A DNA stretch of 64,000 nt from an uncultured Methanoregula sp. (GCF_963667735.1 NZ_OY763919.1:2667539-2731538); one strand, 5' to 3'; positions 8,431 through 18,236 are shown, numbered from the stretch's first letter. The notes: generated by a model from the letters alone, not told the origin. A program made the numbers and translations.

Positions 8431-10749
8431 ATGGCAGACGGAAACCGCAGGGAGCCGGCTCCGGCCCCTGAATCGTCCGCTGGTCTGAAGGAGGCGCTTT
8501 CCTCCATCGAGAAAACCTTCCGGACCGGGACCGTGCCGGAAGATCTGGTTGCACTTCCCGATGAAGAGACCCAGAAAAAACTGATATCGCTGCTTGCCGA
8601 CATTGCAGCAACCCAGCAGTTTTCCCAGGCTCTTGCCAGGGGCGATCTCTCGCAGGACCTCGATGTTAAAGGGCGCTCAGCCGGGTGCCTCAAGGCCCTC
8701 CAGGCCAATCTCCGGCACCTGACCTGGCAGGCCGGACAGATCGCAAAGGGCGATCTTTCCCAGCGGGTCCATTACATGGGCGAGTTCTCGGACTCGTTCA
8801 ATACCATGGTTGAGCGCCTGTCCGAGGAGAAGACTTACCGGGTGCAGCGGGAAGAGGCGATCAGAAAGAACGAAAGCCACCTGCGCACCCTGCTCCAGAC
8901 CCTCCCCGATCTCATCTGGCTCAAGGATCCCCGCGGGGTATACCTTTCCTGCAATTCAACGTTCGAGCGGTTCTTCGGTGCGAAGGAATCCGATATTATC
9001 GGGAAAACGGATTATGACTTTGTGGAAAAAGACCAGGCCGACTTCTTCCGCGAACGCGATCGGGTAGCCATGGAGGCGAAGAAGCCGGTCAGCAACGAGG
9101 AATGGATCACCTTTGCCGATGACGGACACCGGGCCCTCCTGGAAACGGTCAAGACGCCGATGTATGCTGCCGGGGGAGACCTCATCGGCGTGCTCGGCAT
9201 CGGGCACGAGATTACCGGACGCAAGAAGATTGAGGATGACCTGCGCCAGAGCGAAGAGCGGTTCCGTACCATGAGCGAGACCTCGCTCACCGGTGTCTAC
9301 ATTTTCGTTGACGGGGTTGTGAAATATGTCAATCCCATGTTTGCACGGATCTACGGCTATACGCCCGAAGAGATGATCGGCATGAATCCCCTCTCTCTTG
9401 TTCATCCCGATGACCGGGCCCTCGTCTCTGACCGGATGAAGGGCCGTCTTGATCGCCGGGAAGAGATCAGTGTATATGAATGCCGGATGGTGACAAAGGA
9501 CAACAGGACCATCTTTGTCAGCATCATGGGGGTGCTCATTCCCTACGAGGGCCGGCTGGCAATTTCCGGTAACCTGCTGGACATCACGGACCGGAAACGT
9601 GCAGAGGAAGTGCTGCGGGAGAGCGAGGAACGGTACCGCACCCTTTTCGACGAATCCCCGATCTCGCTCCGGGAAGAAGACTATTCCGACATACAGTACT
9701 GGTTCGATACCAGAAGAGACGCAGGGGTCAGCGATTTCCGTAATTATTTTGAGATGCACCCGGAGGATGTCAGGTCCTGTGCCCTCATGGTGAATGTGAC
9801 GCGGATCAACCGGGCTACCATGACCCTGCTCGGGGCCCGTTCCCTCCGGGAATTTTCCGAGGGTCTCTCATCGGTCTTCGCTCCTGAATCATACGATCAG
9901 TTCCAGGAAGAACTCATTGCCCTGAGCCAGGGAAAGACCGGGTTCGAATGCGAGATTCCTGTCCAGACGCTCCAGGGTGAGAAGAAGATTGCGCTCATGA
10001 AAATGATAGTCGTGCCAGGCTTCGAACAGAGCCTCGCGAAGGTTGTCATATCCCTCATCGATATTACCGACCGCAAGAAGATGGAGAACGCGCTCCTCCA
10101 GGCGAACAAGAAGATCACCATGCTCTCTTCCATCACGCGCCATGATATCCGGAACCAGCTCATGACCCTGCAGGGGTACCTTGCGCTCTCCCAGATGAAG
10201 ATCGCGGACCCGGAGCTCCTCCGGTTTATCGGCAAAGGGGTGCAGGCAGCTGACGCGATCGGCAGCCAGATCGAGTTTTCGAAATATTACGAGAACATCG
10301 GAGTCAGTGCTCCCGAGTGGCAGGATATTTCCCGGCTTGTCCAGTCCGCCCGGTCCCAGCTGCCTTCCCTTGATATGATCGAATTTGTCAACGACCTTCC
10401 CCCGGTAAAAGTGTATGCCGACGGGCTGATCGAGAAAGTATTTTACAATCTTTTAGAGAACACACTCCGCCATGGCGAGAAGGTCAGCCGGATCCGCGTC
10501 TCTCTTTATGAAACAAACCGGGGTGCGGAGATAGTGTACGAGGATGACGGGGTCGGGATCTCTCCTGAGGACAAGCAGCATCTCTTCCAGAAAGGGTTTG
10601 GCAAAAATACCGGCCTCGGACTCTTTCTCTCCCGGGAGATCCTGGCGATCACGGGCCTGACGATCCAGGAGACCGGTGAACCCGGGAAAGGGGTGCGGTT
10701 CGTGATTACAGTCCCAAAGGAGGCGTACCGGATTTCCGGCAGGGAGTAG
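8431..10749 (+). CDS. PAS-domain sensor histidine kinase, soluble, partner of V4R protein
   Basis: This 772-residue cytoplasmic kinase has no membrane segment. Residues about 65-130 resemble two HAMP-like linkers ('LARGDLSQDL' and 'IAKGDLSQRV'). PAS units follow at about 145-265 and 272-395, with a more divergent one at about 400-545. The H-box is ITRHDIRNQL (His near 570). The HATPase_c domain carries NLLENTLRHG, EDDGVGI and NTGLGLFLSREIL. It shares H-box and C-terminal block with the other two kinases in this window, so all three are paralogues. It follows the V4R gene by 9 nt and no response regulator is adjacent. The cytosolic HAMP-like region suggests it relays a signal from another protein, plausibly V4R. 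Confidence 0.92.
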   Translation: MADGNRREPAPAPESSAGLKEALSSIEKTFRTGTVPEDLVALPDEETQKKLISLLADIAATQQFSQALARGDLSQDLDVKGRSAGCLKALQANLRHLTWQAGQIAKGDLSQRVHYMGEFSDSFNTMVERLSEEKTYRVQREEAIRKNESHLRTLLQTLPDLIWLKDPRGVYLSCNSTFERFFGAKESDIIGKTDYDFVEKDQADFFRERDRVAMEAKKPVSNEEWITFADDGHRALLETVKTPMYAAGGDLIGVLGIGHEITGRKKIEDDLRQSEERFRTMSETSLTGVYIFVDGVVKYVNPMFARIYGYTPEEMIGMNPLSLVHPDDRALVSDRMKGRLDRREEISVYECRMVTKDNRTIFVSIMGVLIPYEGRLAISGNLLDITDRKRAEEVLRESEERYRTLFDESPISLREEDYSDIQYWFDTRRDAGVSDFRNYFEMHPEDVRSCALMVNVTRINRATMTLLGARSLREFSEGLSSVFAPESYDQFQEELIALSQGKTGFECEIPVQTLQGEKKIALMKMIVVPGFEQSLAKVVISLIDITDRKKMENALLQANKKITMLSSITRHDIRNQLMTLQGYLALSQMKIADPELLRFIGKGVQAADAIGSQIEFSKYYENIGVSAPEWQDISRLVQSARSQLPSLDMIEFVNDLPPVKVYADGLIEKVFYNLLENTLRHGEKVSRIRVSLYETNRGAEIVYEDDGVGISPEDKQHLFQKGFGKNTGLGLFLSREILAITGLTIQETGEPGKGVRFVITVPKEAYRISGRE

Positions 10750-10794
10750 ACCGGCTCACACCTTCCGGATGAAGGTTCCCCCCATGGATTTTTG

Positions 10795-10810
10795 CCGGGT
10801 TTTCACCCGG
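10795..10810. terminator. Short hairpin between convergent genes
   Basis: CCGGGT and ACCCGG flank TTTC, giving 6-bp arms with a tight loop. It sits in the 112-bp gap between the kinase stop (10749) and the stop of the opposing zinc-ribbon gene. The position fits a shared transcript end, but it has no long T-run, which archaeal terminators usually need. Confidence 0.3.
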
Positions 10811-10861
10811 GATGGAATCATGCAATCTCTGCCGGGGGCCTGCGGCATATCATGGGAAAAA

Positions 10862-11224
10862 CTATCCGGGCCGCGAGTACCAGACCCGGCCATAGCGATC
10901 CTTCTCTTCAGCAAGGCGTTTGTCTTTCACGCACTGCCGCAGGTATTTTCTGAACAGTTCCTCGGAGATATCCCCGGCCTGCCAGGTCTGGGTTGCGAGA
11001 CAGAATTTTCCTTTGGACCGTTTGAGGTACCCTTCGAGTTTCCTCTCCAGCCTTGTTTCCAGGGGATCGGATCTTTTTGAACTCTTCAGCAATGCGCCCG
11101 GAAGCTCGGTGGCCGGGGATGAGTCCTCCTCTCCCTCCTTCCAGATATTCTTGCACCGCATGCACCTCAGGGTGTGGAGAAGAGAGTAAACCAACTCGCT
11201 GCCGCAGAAAGGACATGGTGTCAT
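10862..11224 (-). CDS. Zinc-ribbon protein of unknown function
   Basis: This 120-residue soluble protein has an N-terminal zinc ribbon, CPFC at 4-7 and CMRC around 20-23, typical of archaeal transcription- or DNA-associated proteins. The rest is charged, with 'RLERKLEGYLKRSKGKF' and a small wHTH-like tail (EELFRKYLRQCVKDKRLAEE). GGAG lies 9 nt before the ATG at 11224, which supports the start. It is downstream of herA on the same strand with a gap of about 140 bp, so it may be read through from the repair operon, but no functional link is shown. I do not recognise the family. Confidence 0.65.
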   Translation of the reverse strand: MTPCPFCGSELVYSLLHTLRCMRCKNIWKEGEEDSSPATELPGALLKSSKRSDPLETRLERKLEGYLKRSKGKFCLATQTWQAGDISEELFRKYLRQCVKDKRLAEEKDRYGRVWYSRPG

Positions 11225-11363
11225 GGTTCGTTACTCCCCGGCAGGAACGCACGTCTGCATCATGCAATGTTCCTGATCCGGCTTGCGCCGTCTGGTATTC
11301 ATATGTCTTTCACTCTTCATGACGCGAACTATTCCTTAATGCTGTTCTAGTAGATAGCAGGTA

Positions 11364-12983
11364 TCAGAACTTGGTCTCGAGCCCGTCCCGGATATTCTTT
11401 TTGGGCTCTTTGTTGAGTCCCGCGATATAGTCCTCGTAGTAGTGTATGCGGGTGCTGACAGGGAACGGGATCCCGATGGTCGAGAGGATGGCTTCGCCCT
11501 GGTCAAGGGTCTGGATCTCGATCTCCATTTTACTCAGATCCTGTTTGGCACTCCCCATGATGATGTCGCGGTCTCCCCGGTCGCCAAGCCCCATCACGAC
11601 AAACGTGTTGATCTGGGCGAGCACCTTCTGATCAATATTCTTTGGCTGCTGCGTGACAACACAGAGTCCGACGCCAAACTTACGGCCCTCCATTGCACAT
11701 TCGCGGAAGATCTGGGTGGACGAACCCCCGCTCGCAAGGACACGCTGAGCTTCCTCGATTGCAATTAATACTTGGGGGCTGGATTCTTGTCTCTCATCAA
11801 TGCCAAACCCCTGAGCCTCGGTCCGGTGTTTCTGCATAATCATCCGGGTGATAACTGATAGGACAAAGAGTTCACTACGTTCCCCCATATTAGGGATATC
11901 AATAAGGACTACCCGGTTGGCGTGAAGGTTGTTAATAATCTCATTCACCGATGAGCCCTGTGAGCGGAAAAATGGCTTGTTTATATTGACCAGGTTCTCG
12001 ATGTGCCCCTTGAGGACTCTAATCGGTCCTGAATAAGAGTTACGAATTTTCCATGCGAGACTCCCTTCAGCTACTTGTGCCGCAACTGGATCTTTTACTG
12101 GAAATATCTCGGGATCAATATTCAGAAAAAACTCAATGATATCTTTTCCATCTGTATGGGAAAATGCTTCAACAATGTCGTGTTGAGGTCCAGACAAATC
12201 ATAGAGGGTGGAGAGGTCACTGATTTTAAAGTCATTGTAATCCAGCCAGAGATGATTCATGGCATATTTTTTCCGGTCTGTTTCTCCGCGGATGGTGAAT
12301 ATGGCAAGACCTTCTTTACCGTTCGTGTAATGGACAAGACCTTTTGTAGGATTGCCTGTGGAAGATCTCTTACCGCTAACGTATTCACCGTGAGGGTCTA
12401 CAATGAGGAGACCAAATTGCTGCATTTTCATACAGGAAGCACAGAACGTTTTCATGAAGTTGGACTTACCCATACCGGTTGTGGCAAATACTCCCATGTG
12501 TTGGGGAAGTACTTTGCTGTGAATTTTGACGGGAACATCCTTCAAGTCCTCCTGCCCCGTCCGCATTACCCCTACTTCGATATCCCCCATAACTTTAGTG
12601 AGAAATGCAAAATCTTCTGATTTCGGAATCGTGACTTCGGAAAATTTTATTGGGACTGTACGGGGTTTCCGGAATTTTCCTGTATCATCGATAAAACCGA
12701 GAGGGACCGCTTCAATTCCGAGAAAAACATCTTCACCAAGACCATAGAACTGTTCGCTGAATGGACGGGTATCCCAGTTTTGATCGGCGAAATTACTCTC
12801 ATGGAATAGATCGATTACCTTTGCAAAAAAAGTATACTTTTTTCTTGCATCCTGAATTTTAACAATATCCCCAACAAACAGGTTCGCATCGTGAGGTACA
12901 ATAAACCGATATGACAGCACGCTCTTCCCGATCAATCGGAATTTTGTCTTGTCTGAATTTTCAATATCGTTTAAAGTCATCAT
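11364..12983 (-). CDS. herA: HerA DNA translocase/helicase
   Basis: This is a hexameric FtsK-like ATPase that works with NurA to resect DNA ends. An N-terminal HAS-barrel-like region (about 1-110) precedes the ATPase. Walker A is GMGKSNFMK, Walker B is LIAIEEAQRVL, and a sensor region CVVTQQPKNIDQ follows. The C-terminal 'QGEAILSTIGIPFPV' block is typical of archaeal HerA. I place the start at ATG 12983 (or 12980) rather than an upstream frame opening at 13007, because GGTGA lies just before it and the overlap with nurA is then about 20 nt. It is the last gene of mre11-rad50-nurA-herA, so translational coupling is likely. Confidence 0.92.
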   Translation of the reverse strand: MMTLNDIENSDKTKFRLIGKSVLSYRFIVPHDANLFVGDIVKIQDARKKYTFFAKVIDLFHESNFADQNWDTRPFSEQFYGLGEDVFLGIEAVPLGFIDDTGKFRKPRTVPIKFSEVTIPKSEDFAFLTKVMGDIEVGVMRTGQEDLKDVPVKIHSKVLPQHMGVFATTGMGKSNFMKTFCASCMKMQQFGLLIVDPHGEYVSGKRSSTGNPTKGLVHYTNGKEGLAIFTIRGETDRKKYAMNHLWLDYNDFKISDLSTLYDLSGPQHDIVEAFSHTDGKDIIEFFLNIDPEIFPVKDPVAAQVAEGSLAWKIRNSYSGPIRVLKGHIENLVNINKPFFRSQGSSVNEIINNLHANRVVLIDIPNMGERSELFVLSVITRMIMQKHRTEAQGFGIDERQESSPQVLIAIEEAQRVLASGGSSTQIFRECAMEGRKFGVGLCVVTQQPKNIDQKVLAQINTFVVMGLGDRGDRDIIMGSAKQDLSKMEIEIQTLDQGEAILSTIGIPFPVSTRIHYYEDYIAGLNKEPKKNIRDGLETKF

Positions 12984-13989
12984 GAATATCACCAAAAAGT
13001 AAGTCAAAAATTTCTTTGTTCAATCCGTGCGATGAAAAACCCTTCATGAGATCCTGTCGAATTTGTTCCATCACGGTTTTGTCGATAACAACTGTCCTGT
13101 GTGCATCCAGTAGGGGATACGGATATCCAGGTATTCGCCCATCATCGGAACATGCAACTATTGTGTTCATAATCATTTCGACCGTTTGTTCATCCGTTCC
13201 TTTTGGCAACTCCATTTTGAGGGGGAAATTCTTAGATGGATGTACGGAAGCCACATACAGATCTCCCTGTCGTCCCCGTTTGTAAACCGCACTATCAAGC
13301 AGATGCTCATTAATCCGAACCCACCAAGGCCCTGAAATACCAAATTTACGGGCCATGCCCCCAACTGTAGGTAATAGGGGATGCCCTCCCCCCCATGTCG
13401 CATGAGTCCGTTTCGTGATTGCTGCAAGGAGTACGCCACGGTACTGTGCGGTCTGGATAATTTCCTGCAATATGGGATCATGGTTCTGATCCGTTACACG
13501 TAATGCCCCATCAAGGAGAAGAAGGGATCCTTTGGGGAGCTGCTTGGTCTGTTGTAATGCAATCCAGTATTCGAGAGTGTCACGGAGAATTGCCGACACT
13601 TTTTCTGCATCATTGTTTTTCAGATTTGTTTCAGGAAAAATGCCAAAACAATCACTCATGAGAATTTTAAAATCTTCGTTCTCTTCTTCCGGGCCAACGG
13701 ATATTACGGTGAGGGGTGTTATTGCCCGTGAATGACGCTCTCCTTTGGAAAATGTAGTCTGGACTGCGCGAATTGCAGCGAGAGCAAAGCTTCCTGATTC
13801 CGCAATTATGGCATTACTCCCGTCAATTGCACAGACAATACCGGGAGATTTACTTTGGATGGGATGAATGTCCTGTTTGGTGAGATGGCTGAACTCACAA
13901 AACTTTTCAACAAGATCATAGGGCATCTGATGTGAGATTCGTTCAAGAATAAGGGTGATTGATTCATCATAGGATTTTTTCAGGGCCAT
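12961..13989 (-). CDS. nurA: NurA 5'-3' nuclease
   Basis: This is a 342-residue NurA-domain nuclease, partner of HerA in degrading the 5' strand at double-strand breaks. The diagnostic metal-binding motif is AIDGSNAII (about residue 51), followed by LLLDGALRV in the middle, both in RNase H-like arrangement. A C-terminal YPYPLLDAHRTVVI region carries a further Asp. The start is taken at ATG 13989, forming the TGATG junction with the rad50 stop; a GTG one codon upstream (13992) is possible. Its gene lies inside the four-gene resection operon. Confidence 0.92.
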   Translation of the reverse strand: MALKKSYDESITLILERISHQMPYDLVEKFCEFSHLTKQDIHPIQSKSPGIVCAIDGSNAIIAESGSFALAAIRAVQTTFSKGERHSRAITPLTVISVGPEEENEDFKILMSDCFGIFPETNLKNNDAEKVSAILRDTLEYWIALQQTKQLPKGSLLLLDGALRVTDQNHDPILQEIIQTAQYRGVLLAAITKRTHATWGGGHPLLPTVGGMARKFGISGPWWVRINEHLLDSAVYKRGRQGDLYVASVHPSKNFPLKMELPKGTDEQTVEMIMNTIVACSDDGRIPGYPYPLLDAHRTVVIDKTVMEQIRQDLMKGFSSHGLNKEIFDLLFGDIHDDFKRY

Positions 13990-16427
13990 CACTCCACCTC
14001 CTTCACCCGGCTTGCGCCGTCGGTTCCCATCTCAATGACGAGCGTGTTTGCAAACTCTCCCTGCATCTCGGCGATGTGCGAGATGAGGAGGATCTGGGGG
14101 AAGCGGGATTCCTGGGTCCGCAAGGCGGTTAAGAGATTGCTCCGCCGCTCCTCATCCTGGCTTCCGAAGATCTCGTCAAAGATGAGGAACGTGCTCTCGT
14201 GCACCTGGTGGAGTTCCGCAAGGTAGCGGGAGAGGGCTATTCTCAGAGCAACTGCGATGTCATCCTGCTCCCCGCCACTGAAGCGGTCAATCGCATAGTC
14301 CTCGTCCACGTCACGGACAAGCAGGTTGAAATCCTCGTCCAAGAGCACCTGCTCATACCGCCCACCCGTGATCTCGGAGATGATCCGGCTCACCTCGCCT
14401 TCAAGCCTGCTCCGCACGACCTGCATCAGGTACACCACGTACTCCGCAATAAGGGCCCGGGTTAGCTTGAGGAGTTCGATCTCATCTTTGAGGCCGGTTG
14501 CCTGCTGCTTTAAGCCGGCAATCTGCTCTGCGGCTTTTTTGTAGTCCGCGATCTTCTCTTCTGTGAAGCGGAGGTCTTTGGTTGCATTCGCAATGACGAC
14601 CTCCACGTTCCGAAGGGCTGCATCGGTTGCCGTGACAGTAGCCTCTGCTTTTGTGGCTTCAGCAGGATCGAATGCAGCTGCGTAAATCTCTTCGCCGAGT
14701 TTTGCCAGTTCCGCGTTCCTATCGGTAATCTTTCCAGTGAGATCGGCGAGTTGCTTCTTTGCCATGATGCCCTGCCCGATCTTCTTGCCGAGCTCGGTGA
14801 AACGGAGTTGCAGCTTCTGGACTTCTGTGGCTTCCCGTTCGCAGGCAAGGCAGTCCGCTTCGTTGTACCCGAGCTTCGCGATGGCCTCTGCGATCACCTG
14901 CTGCTCTGCGGTTTGCTTTTTGTGTTTCGCGACAAGCCCGGCCAGTTCCTCTTCATACAGGGGCTTCTGCCGGCATTTCTCCGCCAGCGTCCGAACCTGG
15001 TCGAGGGCGGGCTTCAGGGCCTCGATGACGGACTTTTCTTCACCGAGTTTCTCCTGCCGTTCGAGATCCGCGACTGCCTTCCCTGTGAGCTCCTGGAGTT
15101 TTGCATCGAACTCCGCATCGAGGCTCCCGAAGTGATCCCCGAGTTTCTGTCGGCAGAGCGGGCAGGTGCCATCCGCTCCTGCGGCCTGGATCGTTTTCCT
15201 GTCAGCGAGGATCTTCTCCCGCTCTTCCTTGTAGCGAACCTGCTGGGCGGCGAGGGTGCCCATCCGCTGGTGGATCTCCGCGAGCCGGAAATTAACCGCG
15301 ACTTCGAGCCGGTCGTCTGCGATCTCCGGTCCTGCTGCAAGACCCACTCGGATGTTCGCGATGAGCCCGGCCCGCTTCTCCGCATCGCCATCCAGTCCCC
15401 TGATGAGGGTACGCTGTTTCTCGGCTCTGGCTGCAAAGTCGGCGATCTGCTCAGTAGCGTGCTTGAGTTCTCCTGTGAGCCTGATATGTTCGGCCTTCTT
15501 CTCCCTGAGTGCGTCCAGTCGCAGACGGACTTCCGCATACGAGCCGGCGGACTTTTCTATCCGGTGGTACTCAACCTCCTCATCCGCGATCAGGGCAAGC
15601 GAGGCTTCGAGTTTCTTTGCCTGTGCGGTATCGGTATCCAGTTCGTGCTGGAGCGTCTGTTGCTGCTGGAGGAGCCGGGCATATGTAGTCTTCTTATCAG
15701 CGAGTACTTTGAGTTCTGCCTCGAGCTGTGCCCGCTTTGTCCGGTGAAGCTCCCTTGCTTTCGTGTGTTCTGCGATCACTGTGTGGAACGAGCTGACCGA
15801 TGCTTGCAGCTTGATAAACTCCTCTTCGCTCTGCCGGCCGGTCATGGCCGCGAGTTCGCCTTCCTTGCGCTGGAGTTCACCAGTCTTTCCATCGAGCTGC
15901 TCTTTGAGGATCGCATCGCTCTCGGTTTTTAAGAAATCGATCCCCAGGGCTTTCTGGAACCATTCCTTGCGCTTCCCAGGTGTGGTTTCGAGCAGCGTGA
16001 GAAGATCTTTCTGGCCGGCGTAGATGGTGTTCTTGAAATCCACCGGTCCCATACCAAGCGTCCGCTTGATCTCGGTCTCGACCTGGCTCACACCGGTTGC
16101 CATCAGTTTCCCGTTCCGGTGGAAGGTGGCATCATGATTCGCGGACTTTCCTTTCTTGAACGTTCGGACGACGGTATAATTATCGCCACCGATCCGGAAT
16201 TCCAGCCGGACTTCGCACTTCTCCTTGGGGGAGGCGAAACTTGAGACAACGTAGTCCGCCGCAATCCCGGTTGCCTGGACCCCATAGAGGGCAAAGAAGA
16301 TTGCCGTAACAAGACTCGACTTGCCCGTTCCGTTGTTCCCAAGGATACCGGTAATGCCGTCTCTGAAGCAGATCTCCTCATCACGGAACCGCTTGAAGTT
16401 CTTGAGAATGAGCCGGTCGAGGATCAT
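13989..16427 (-). CDS. rad50: Rad50 SMC-like ATPase of the Mre11-Rad50 complex
   Basis: This is an 812-residue ABC/SMC-type ATPase. Walker A is at about 30-38 (GNNGTGKSS). Two long coiled-coil arms flank the zinc hook CPLC near residue 420, where hooks from two molecules share a zinc. The C-terminal lobe has the signature DRFSGGEQDDIAVALR and Walker B TFLIFDEIFGSQDEERR. It bridges DNA ends and controls Mre11 nuclease access. The arms are of ordinary archaeal length. ATG overlaps the mre11 stop by 4 nt (ATGA) and the gene's TGA overlaps the nurA start, so the three are translationally coupled. Confidence 0.95.
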   Translation of the reverse strand: MILDRLILKNFKRFRDEEICFRDGITGILGNNGTGKSSLVTAIFFALYGVQATGIAADYVVSSFASPKEKCEVRLEFRIGGDNYTVVRTFKKGKSANHDATFHRNGKLMATGVSQVETEIKRTLGMGPVDFKNTIYAGQKDLLTLLETTPGKRKEWFQKALGIDFLKTESDAILKEQLDGKTGELQRKEGELAAMTGRQSEEEFIKLQASVSSFHTVIAEHTKARELHRTKRAQLEAELKVLADKKTTYARLLQQQQTLQHELDTDTAQAKKLEASLALIADEEVEYHRIEKSAGSYAEVRLRLDALREKKAEHIRLTGELKHATEQIADFAARAEKQRTLIRGLDGDAEKRAGLIANIRVGLAAGPEIADDRLEVAVNFRLAEIHQRMGTLAAQQVRYKEEREKILADRKTIQAAGADGTCPLCRQKLGDHFGSLDAEFDAKLQELTGKAVADLERQEKLGEEKSVIEALKPALDQVRTLAEKCRQKPLYEEELAGLVAKHKKQTAEQQVIAEAIAKLGYNEADCLACEREATEVQKLQLRFTELGKKIGQGIMAKKQLADLTGKITDRNAELAKLGEEIYAAAFDPAEATKAEATVTATDAALRNVEVVIANATKDLRFTEEKIADYKKAAEQIAGLKQQATGLKDEIELLKLTRALIAEYVVYLMQVVRSRLEGEVSRIISEITGGRYEQVLLDEDFNLLVRDVDEDYAIDRFSGGEQDDIAVALRIALSRYLAELHQVHESTFLIFDEIFGSQDEERRSNLLTALRTQESRFPQILLISHIAEMQGEFANTLVIEMGTDGASRVKEVE

Positions 16428-17566
16428 TCTGCTGTCCCCCGGTGCTCGTCCATCACAGACTGGAGGATCTCGCGTCCCCGCGTTGCAACAAATTCCTTCT
16501 GCTTTGCCGAGAGCTGCTTCTGGCCGATGAACTCCCCGAATTCCTGCAGGTAATCGATCATCCGAATGTCCTGCTGGAGTGGGACGGGTGAATCTTCTTC
16601 CTCCGACTTCACCCGGATTTTCAGGTCAAGGAGCTGTTCGCGAACACCTGCAAGGTCACGCATGTCGATGCCCTTGCCATGCTCCCGCGAGAGACCGTCA
16701 AGTGTCACCTGAGCCATCGCGTACTTTGGGAGATTCTTCTGCGTGATACGGCGAACAATCTCCTCAGTGATATCCCCGGGGTGGACGCCCTGGCATTTGA
16801 TCGTCCCGCAATCTGCCATGGGGGTTTTTGGGAGGTCGAGGTGCCGGACTTCGTGTGTTCTCGTATCGAATATGAGCCCGCCCTTCTCGTCCCGAATCTC
16901 CCCGTACGTGAGGTACTCGGTTGAGCCCGAGTACCAGGCATTGTCCGTGATCTGGCACTGGCGGTGGTAGTGGCCGAGCGCAATGTAATCGAATTTCTCG
17001 GAAAGGATCGTGCCGTCCAGTTCGTGCTCGGCAACGGTTGCGAGCCGCTTGTCCTTGATTGCAGTCGCGAGCCCGTGGGTCACGAGAACGTTGTTGTGCG
17101 AGGAAGAGAGTTCCACCGTGTCGAAAGCCGAGCGGTAATCTTCCACATGGAGCATGTTGGGGATGAGATGGAAGATCGTGTCGCCGATCTCCACTTTCTC
17201 GTACCGGAATTTGTAGGCCGCCGTGATCCTTGATTTGTGGTACGTGATGACTTCGAACGGCGAGGTTGTGTACCGGGTCTTGACCATGCTGTGGTTGCCG
17301 GCGATGATGACGAGCGGGATGTCTGCCGTACCCAGGCGCTCCAGTGCTTCGAGCACGGTTGTGTAGGCCTTGGTCTTCGGCTTGACCGTATCGAAGAGAT
17401 CGCCGGCATGGACGAGCACATCGGGTTTCTGGCTGATGATCTCATCTATCGCTCGGAGGAAGTTGTCGTACACCTGTTTTTCCCGGAGGTTCATGCCGCT
17501 TTCCGGATCGAGGCGGTTGAACGCCGCGAGGCCCAGGTGGGTGTCGGCGATGTGGATGAGTTTCAT
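16424..17566 (-). CDS. mre11: Mre11 DNA double-strand-break nuclease
   Basis: This is a 380-residue calcineurin-like phosphoesterase, the nuclease of the Mre11-Rad50 complex. Metal-binding motifs appear in order: HIADTHLG (5-12), HAGDLFD (about 53-59), IAGNHS (about 90-95), LVTHG and LGHYHRQ (around 195-200). The C-terminal part (about 300-380) is the Rad50-binding/capping region. It is the first gene of the resection operon. Upstream (17567-17624) lies the sharp transition from GC-rich to AT-rich DNA that opens the defence-type island. Confidence 0.95.
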   Translation of the reverse strand: MKLIHIADTHLGLAAFNRLDPESGMNLREKQVYDNFLRAIDEIISQKPDVLVHAGDLFDTVKPKTKAYTTVLEALERLGTADIPLVIIAGNHSMVKTRYTTSPFEVITYHKSRITAAYKFRYEKVEIGDTIFHLIPNMLHVEDYRSAFDTVELSSSHNNVLVTHGLATAIKDKRLATVAEHELDGTILSEKFDYIALGHYHRQCQITDNAWYSGSTEYLTYGEIRDEKGGLIFDTRTHEVRHLDLPKTPMADCGTIKCQGVHPGDITEEIVRRITQKNLPKYAMAQVTLDGLSREHGKGIDMRDLAGVREQLLDLKIRVKSEEEDSPVPLQQDIRMIDYLQEFGEFIGQKQLSAKQKEFVATRGREILQSVMDEHRGTAE

Positions 17567-17624
17567 TGTGTCTGTTTTTTATTTGGGGTGTACTGGGATA
17601 TAAGAGGAGGGGGGTGGGGTGAAA

Positions 17625-18236
17625 CTAAACCGGTGTTTTCTTAAATTTTGCGTATTTTTTCTGTTGTTGTGGCGTTAAATATGAATAAATTCTCTTAAAC
17701 TCTTGAGAATTTTTTTGATCCCGGAATTTAGGTCTTTGAAAATTAATATTAAAAATTCCAACGGGAACTCCGAGTTTATATATTTCACCCTTGTCGAGAA
17801 TACTATTCATTTGTCTAGTGCTGAAGTACCCATTGCCTTCATGAAATTCTTGGAGACTTTGAATAAATGGTGTGTCGTATTTTGACGAACGCCCCAACAA
17901 CTCAACGAAAAAAAGATCTCGTTTTAGTTTTTTGGATTCTTCCAGTATTCTTCTCTTTTCAGAATTTGTCTCCTCTAATGGTACACCCAAAAATCGGTTG
18001 ATGCATTTCGAGCCGACACCATCAATTCGGACATTAGTTATTTTATTTCTTATTGTGAAAACAAATCTGCAATCCGATTTACCACATAACGTGCAATTGC
18101 TCCAGTTTGAAGGATCTTCTCCGTTATCCAGAGAAGGTAGAACCATTTCCCATTCACTGAAAATTTGTTTTGAGGTTCCGTTAGAATTTTGACTTTGAGA
18201 TCTTAAAACTGAAAGAACTCTTTGAAAATACGTCAT
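17625..18236 (-). CDS. Unrecognised protein with a C-x2-C...VGSKCI zinc-like motif, AT-rich
   Basis: This protein of about 203 residues is encoded in AT-rich DNA unlike the repair operon beside it. It carries NCTLCGKSDCRFVF, then about 15 residues on VGSKCINRFLG. This C-x2-C...C...VGS-x-CI layout suggests a small zinc-binding fold, seen in some phage and mobile-element proteins of unknown role. The C-terminal half is charged and ends in KKYAKFKK. Start: ATG 18236 has a GGATGGAT before it and an AT-rich TATA-like tract about 60 nt upstream; the frame extends to 18323. It is divergent from the gajA-like gene and may belong to the same island. I cannot assign a function. Confidence 0.6.
   Translation of the reverse strand: MTYFQRVLSVLRSQSQNSNGTSKQIFSEWEMVLPSLDNGEDPSNWSNCTLCGKSDCRFVFTIRNKITNVRIDGVGSKCINRFLGVPLEETNSEKRRILEESKKLKRDLFFVELLGRSSKYDTPFIQSLQEFHEGNGYFSTRQMNSILDKGEIYKLGVPVGIFNINFQRPKFRDQKNSQEFKRIYSYLTPQQQKKYAKFKKTPV

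Noticed and set aside
14751-15932. Plus-strand frame of 393 codons within rad50
   Set aside because: Leu/Phe/Cys-rich shadow of the coiled-coil coding strand.
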